In this document: piece by piece, positions 57,507 through 64,000 of the stretch | Layout: each line of letters opens with the position of its first letter | How positions within the stretch are numbered: position 1 is the stretch's first letter | Source: Acinetobacter sp. C26M | Lineage (GTDB): Bacteria > Pseudomonadota > Gammaproteobacteria > Pseudomonadales > Moraxellaceae | Length of the DNA stretch: 64,000 nt | Assembly (NCBI RefSeq): GCF_023702675.1 | Contig: NZ_CP098478.1 | Span: forward strand, 1,798,001-1,862,000 | Direction of reading: 5' to 3' | Notes under the pieces: model-generated | What the model saw: only the letters and a program-made list of their open reading frames with translations | What the model was told of the DNA's origin: nothing | Database searches by the model: none | Made by a program: the position numbers and the translations under genes

Positions 57507-58592
57507 ATGGGTATATCTGCTTTAGATAAAATCAAAGTGTTAGGCTCAGAGCTCCTTGATTCAGTACTCGGTGCTGAGCAACCCAAAATGTACTATGATC
57601 CGAAAGGGAAAATTAAAGATGTTTTGGAAAAATTACCACAGTTAAAGCAAAAATATCGTCCTACACCTTGGCTGAGTAACACGCATATCCATCTGTTATA
57701 TTTTGATGTGATTCGTAAGAAAACCATTAAACTTGAATATGACCGTGTTGATCGTTTGATCATGTCGGATGGAGGGATTACTGCCGTTGCGTGGTATGGA
57801 TATGACCTACCTGCAGAAACACCAACTGTTGTGATTATGCATACCATTACAGGGACACCTGAAAGTATGCGTGAACTGGTCAAAGATTTGCATGACTATA
57901 ATGGTTGGAGAATTGCACTGTGTCTGCGTCGTGGTCATGCAGGATTGCCAATGCCAGTGCCCCGTATTTCACTTTTTGGTTCAACCAGTGACCTGAAAGA
58001 ACAGCTTGCGCATATTCAAAACCTGTTTCCAAAATCCGATCTATATGCAGTAGGCTCTTCCGCAGGAACTGGTTTATTGGTGCGATATTTGGGTGAAGAA
58101 GGAGAAAATACGCCATTCAAAGCTGCTTTTGCGATGTGCCCAGGTTATAACACTGAAATCGGTTTTAAAAATGTGCATCCTTTTTATAGCAAAATGATGA
58201 CCAAGAAGTTATTTAAATACTTCATTTATCCTTATCAGAATACATGGGATCAAATTGCATCTGTAGAAAAAGTACTGACGACCACAAGCTTAGAAGAGTT
58301 TGAAAAAGAATATTTTGAAATGGCAGGATTTCAGGATTATCAGAGTTATTGCCAAGCCATTAATCCCATTTACGTATTTGAGAATGTTAAAATTCCATTG
58401 ATGATTCTCAATGCAGAAGATGACCCTGTTTGCTCAATTAAAAACTTGGAACCCTATAAAGATCAGATCCAGCAAATGGACAACATTGCAGTTGTGACGA
58501 CTAAAAAGGGAAGTCATTGTGGTTTTTATGAAAGTTTAACAGTGAAGTCTTGGGCCTCCCGTTTGATGGCAGACTTTTTTAAAAATTACTAA
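57507..58592 (+). CDS. YheT-like alpha/beta hydrolase
   Basis: 361 residues from ATG 57507 (a TTG two codons before is also possible). RPTPWLSNTHIHLLYF at 51-66 is the YheT entry pattern; nucleophile Ser185 in GSSAGTG; LNAEDDPVCS acid and KGSHCGF His. Family ABHD1/3-like: ester hydrolysis of lipids or medium-chain esters. 19 bases after the SGNH gene. Together with fadH and the PadR hydrolase the locus looks like a lipid or ester degradation set. Confidence 0.85.
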   Translation: MGISALDKIKVLGSELLDSVLGAEQPKMYYDPKGKIKDVLEKLPQLKQKYRPTPWLSNTHIHLLYFDVIRKKTIKLEYDRVDRLIMSDGGITAVAWYGYDLPAETPTVVIMHTITGTPESMRELVKDLHDYNGWRIALCLRRGHAGLPMPVPRISLFGSTSDLKEQLAHIQNLFPKSDLYAVGSSAGTGLLVRYLGEEGENTPFKAAFAMCPGYNTEIGFKNVHPFYSKMMTKKLFKYFIYPYQNTWDQIASVEKVLTTTSLEEFEKEYFEMAGFQDYQSYCQAINPIYVFENVKIPLMILNAEDDPVCSIKNLEPYKDQIQQMDNIAVVTTKKGSHCGFYESLTVKSWASRLMADFFKNY

Positions 58593-58603
58593 TCTATAGA
58601 CAT

Positions 58604-58634
58604 AAAAAAGCCAGTTGAAAGCAACTGGCTTTTT
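58604..58634. terminator. bidirectional terminator
   Basis: AAAAAGCCAGTTG / CAACTGGCTTTTT with a 4-base loop, between convergent genes. Confidence 0.92.
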
Positions 58635-58650
58635 ACTATTCACAAATGAA

Positions 58651-59118
58651 TTAGTTATTTAAAGCTGGTGTTGCGGCAGCGATTGCAGCAGCGACAGCAT
58701 CATCTTCACTTTGAGCAGGTGCTGATGGTTTTGCAGCTTTCACAGGTTGTTCTGCTTTAGGTTGTTCAGTCTTTGCTGGTTTCTGTTCAGCTTTTACAGG
58801 TTTTTGCTCTTCTGCGCGTGGAGCTTCAGTTGCCGCAGGTGTTTCTGTTTGAGCTGGATGGGTCTCACGACGAATCTCTGTAGTCGTATTTGGTGTTTCT
58901 TCACGCGTTGTTTCTACAACAGGCGCTGGAGCTTCATGTTTATCAACACTTTCTAAAGACTCGAACTCTTGGATTTTTTCAGGCTCAGGCTGGGTTTGAG
59001 TCTCAGTTGCTGTCTGCTCTTGCTGCTCTTCGTTTTTTGGTTCTTCTTTTTTCACACAAGCAGTTAATAAAAGACCAGTCGCAAGTGCTGCACAAATTAA
59101 AAGTTTTTTATTCGCCAT
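58651..59118 (-). CDS. Pro/Glu/Lys-rich lipoprotein
   Basis: 155 residues. Lipobox LLTAC (Cys21), then a low-complexity tail rich in Glu, Pro, Lys, Thr and Ala (EQKPVKAEQKPAKTEQPKAEQ type) to the C-terminus, where AVAAAIAAATPALNN ends it. Looks like a flexible tether; no enzyme domain. Minus strand, single gene. Confidence 0.75.
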   Translation of the reverse strand: MANKKLLICAALATGLLLTACVKKEEPKNEEQQEQTATETQTQPEPEKIQEFESLESVDKHEAPAPVVETTREETPNTTTEIRRETHPAQTETPAATEAPRAEEQKPVKAEQKPAKTEQPKAEQPVKAAKPSAPAQSEDDAVAAAIAAATPALNN

Positions 59119-61120
<2,002 letters not shown>

Positions 61121-61153
61121 GTACTGAGTTTTAAATAAACTGGGAAAGTTTAA

Positions 61154-63346
<2,193 letters not shown>

Positions 63347-63359
63347 GGTCAATTTATCT

Positions 63360-63476
63360 ATGTTGAATACTTCTGATCATCATTCTTTACAAAAGAGAGA
63401 AACTCTGAAAATTCATAATCATATAGAATTTGCAGATGATCTTCCTTGTAAGAAGGATGTAGGGAATTTTTCATGA
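63360..63476 (+). CDS. possible small upstream ORF coupled to ftsB
   Basis: 38 codons (MLNTSDHHSLQKRETLKIHN start) in the eno-ftsB gap. Its TGA overlaps the ftsB ATG as ATGA, which would couple translation. A weak AAGG lies 12 bases before the ATG. No family resemblance and composition is ordinary, so it could be chance. Confidence 0.3.
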   Translation: MLNTSDHHSLQKRETLKIHNHIEFADDLPCKKDVGNFS

Positions 63477-63844
63477 TAGAGATGTTTCGATCGACCTCGA
63501 GTAAATTGATTCTAGTGCTTGTTATCGCTTTGGTGGCAAGCTTACAGTATCAATTTTGGCTAGGTGAGGGTGGTTATTTTCCTCACCAAGCTTTAACTCA
63601 GCAAATTAAGCAGCAGGCAGAAATTAATACTGAACTCAAAGAGCGAAATCGTATTTTAGCGGCTGAAGTTTTTGACTTAAAAAATGGCAGCGAAGCCATT
63701 GAAGAACATGCACGTTTAGATTTAGGTTTGATTAAACCGAATGAAACCTTTGTGCAAATGAGTACCATTAGTACCCATTACAAACCAATTTATATCGATC
63801 CAAACGCAAAAGAAGACACTGCAACCAATGAAAACCCAGACTAA
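63473..63844 (+). CDS. ftsB: cell division protein FtsB
   Basis: 123 residues. Helix at 11-29 followed by YQFWLGEGGYF and a coiled coil of about 35-70 with Q/E heptads. Forms the FtsQLB complex in septum formation. The start has AGGGA ahead. The C-terminal tail (90-123) is longer than in E. coli FtsB. Overlaps ispD by 17 bases. Confidence 0.93.
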   Translation: MIEMFRSTSSKLILVLVIALVASLQYQFWLGEGGYFPHQALTQQIKQQAEINTELKERNRILAAEVFDLKNGSEAIEEHARLDLGLIKPNETFVQMSTISTHYKPIYIDPNAKEDTATNENPD

Positions 63845-64000
63845 GCTGTGGGCGGTTGTACCAGCAGCAGGTTCGGGCAGTCGTTTTTCAAAAACTGAAT
63901 TAAAACAATACCAATATATTCAAGATCGTACTGTACTTGAACACACGGTTAATCGACTGAATACCTTGGATTTGGCCGGCTGTGTACTTGCCATTGGTGC
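63828..64000 (+). CDS. ispD: 2-C-methyl-D-erythritol 4-phosphate cytidylyltransferase, N-terminal part (3' end outside window)
   Basis: Starts MKTQTKLWAVVPAAGSGSRF inside the end of ftsB. PAAGxGxR binds the CTP; KTELKQYQYI continues the family pattern. About 57 codons are in the window. MEP pathway of isoprenoids. ftsB-ispD order is typical. Confidence 0.9.
   Translation, partial: MKTQTKLWAVVPAAGSGSRFSKTELKQYQYIQDRTVLEHTVNRLNTLDLAGCVLAIG

Overview
The window looks like a chromosomal segment of an Acinetobacter-type gammaproteobacterium. The support is the AT-rich base composition, the gene content (glcB, argD next to a CBS-domain protein, pldA, a PepSY/DUF3649/DUF3325 iron-uptake locus, clpS-clpA-ynfA, pyrG-kdsA-eno-ftsB-ispD) and the many compact hairpin-plus-T-tract terminators. 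No tRNA, rRNA, CRISPR array, insertion sequence, integrase or phage gene was found. It is mostly core genome, with a few degenerating or rearranging spots.

Layout. 1-9.8 kb: end of glcB, a 2OG-Fe(II) oxygenase, an SRAP protein, a MarR regulator, an alpha/beta hydrolase, small membrane proteins, brnQ, map, a LysR regulator and an HD hydrolase. 9.9-18.3 kb: grxD, argD, a CBS protein, a 98-bp tandem repeat array, two small membrane proteins (one with a Shine-Dalgarno sequence buried in a hairpin), ftsY, a nitroreductase, a YccT-like protein and an acetyltransferase. 18.3-23 kb: a divergent iron locus with a Fur-box-like site in front of each arm. 23-26.4 kb: a bd-type oxidase operon cydP-cydA-cydB-cydX-ybgE. 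26.9-34.2 kb: a YqiJ-like/Rieske/adenosine-kinase operon, a broken acetyltransferase gene, an M16 protease, pldA and a C39-like protein. 34.2-43.3 kb: ktrAB-type potassium uptake, ilvA, rpiA, a YgjP-type peptidase, a CDP-alcohol transferase, an alkaline phosphatase lipoprotein and an unknown lipoprotein. 43.5-50.9 kb: argC, a DUF6776-like protein, clpS, a second repeat array, a decayed second clpS copy, clpA, ynfA and an ABC-F protein. 51-58.6 kb: a DAHP synthase gene with an elaborate leader, then a PadR-controlled divergent cluster (hydrolase; fadH, NTF2-like, SGNH hydrolase, YheT-like hydrolase). 58.6-64 kb: a lipoprotein, pyrG, kdsA, eno, ftsB and the start of ispD.

The most interesting find is the leader of the DAHP synthase gene at 51156-51526. 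It contains a promoter, a 17-codon peptide ending YFYFWQY, three mutually exclusive RNA pairings, a perfect intrinsic terminator, and then a second 30-codon peptide with nine aromatic residues in its first 17. This reads as ribosome-mediated attenuation of the first step of aromatic amino acid synthesis, with an unexpected second aromatic-rich peptide after the terminator. Other points of note are the decayed clpS duplicate between clpS and clpA, two tandem arrays that each grew at a gene 3' end and include terminator sequence, and two candidate translational control hairpins (14395-14414 and 56258-56316).
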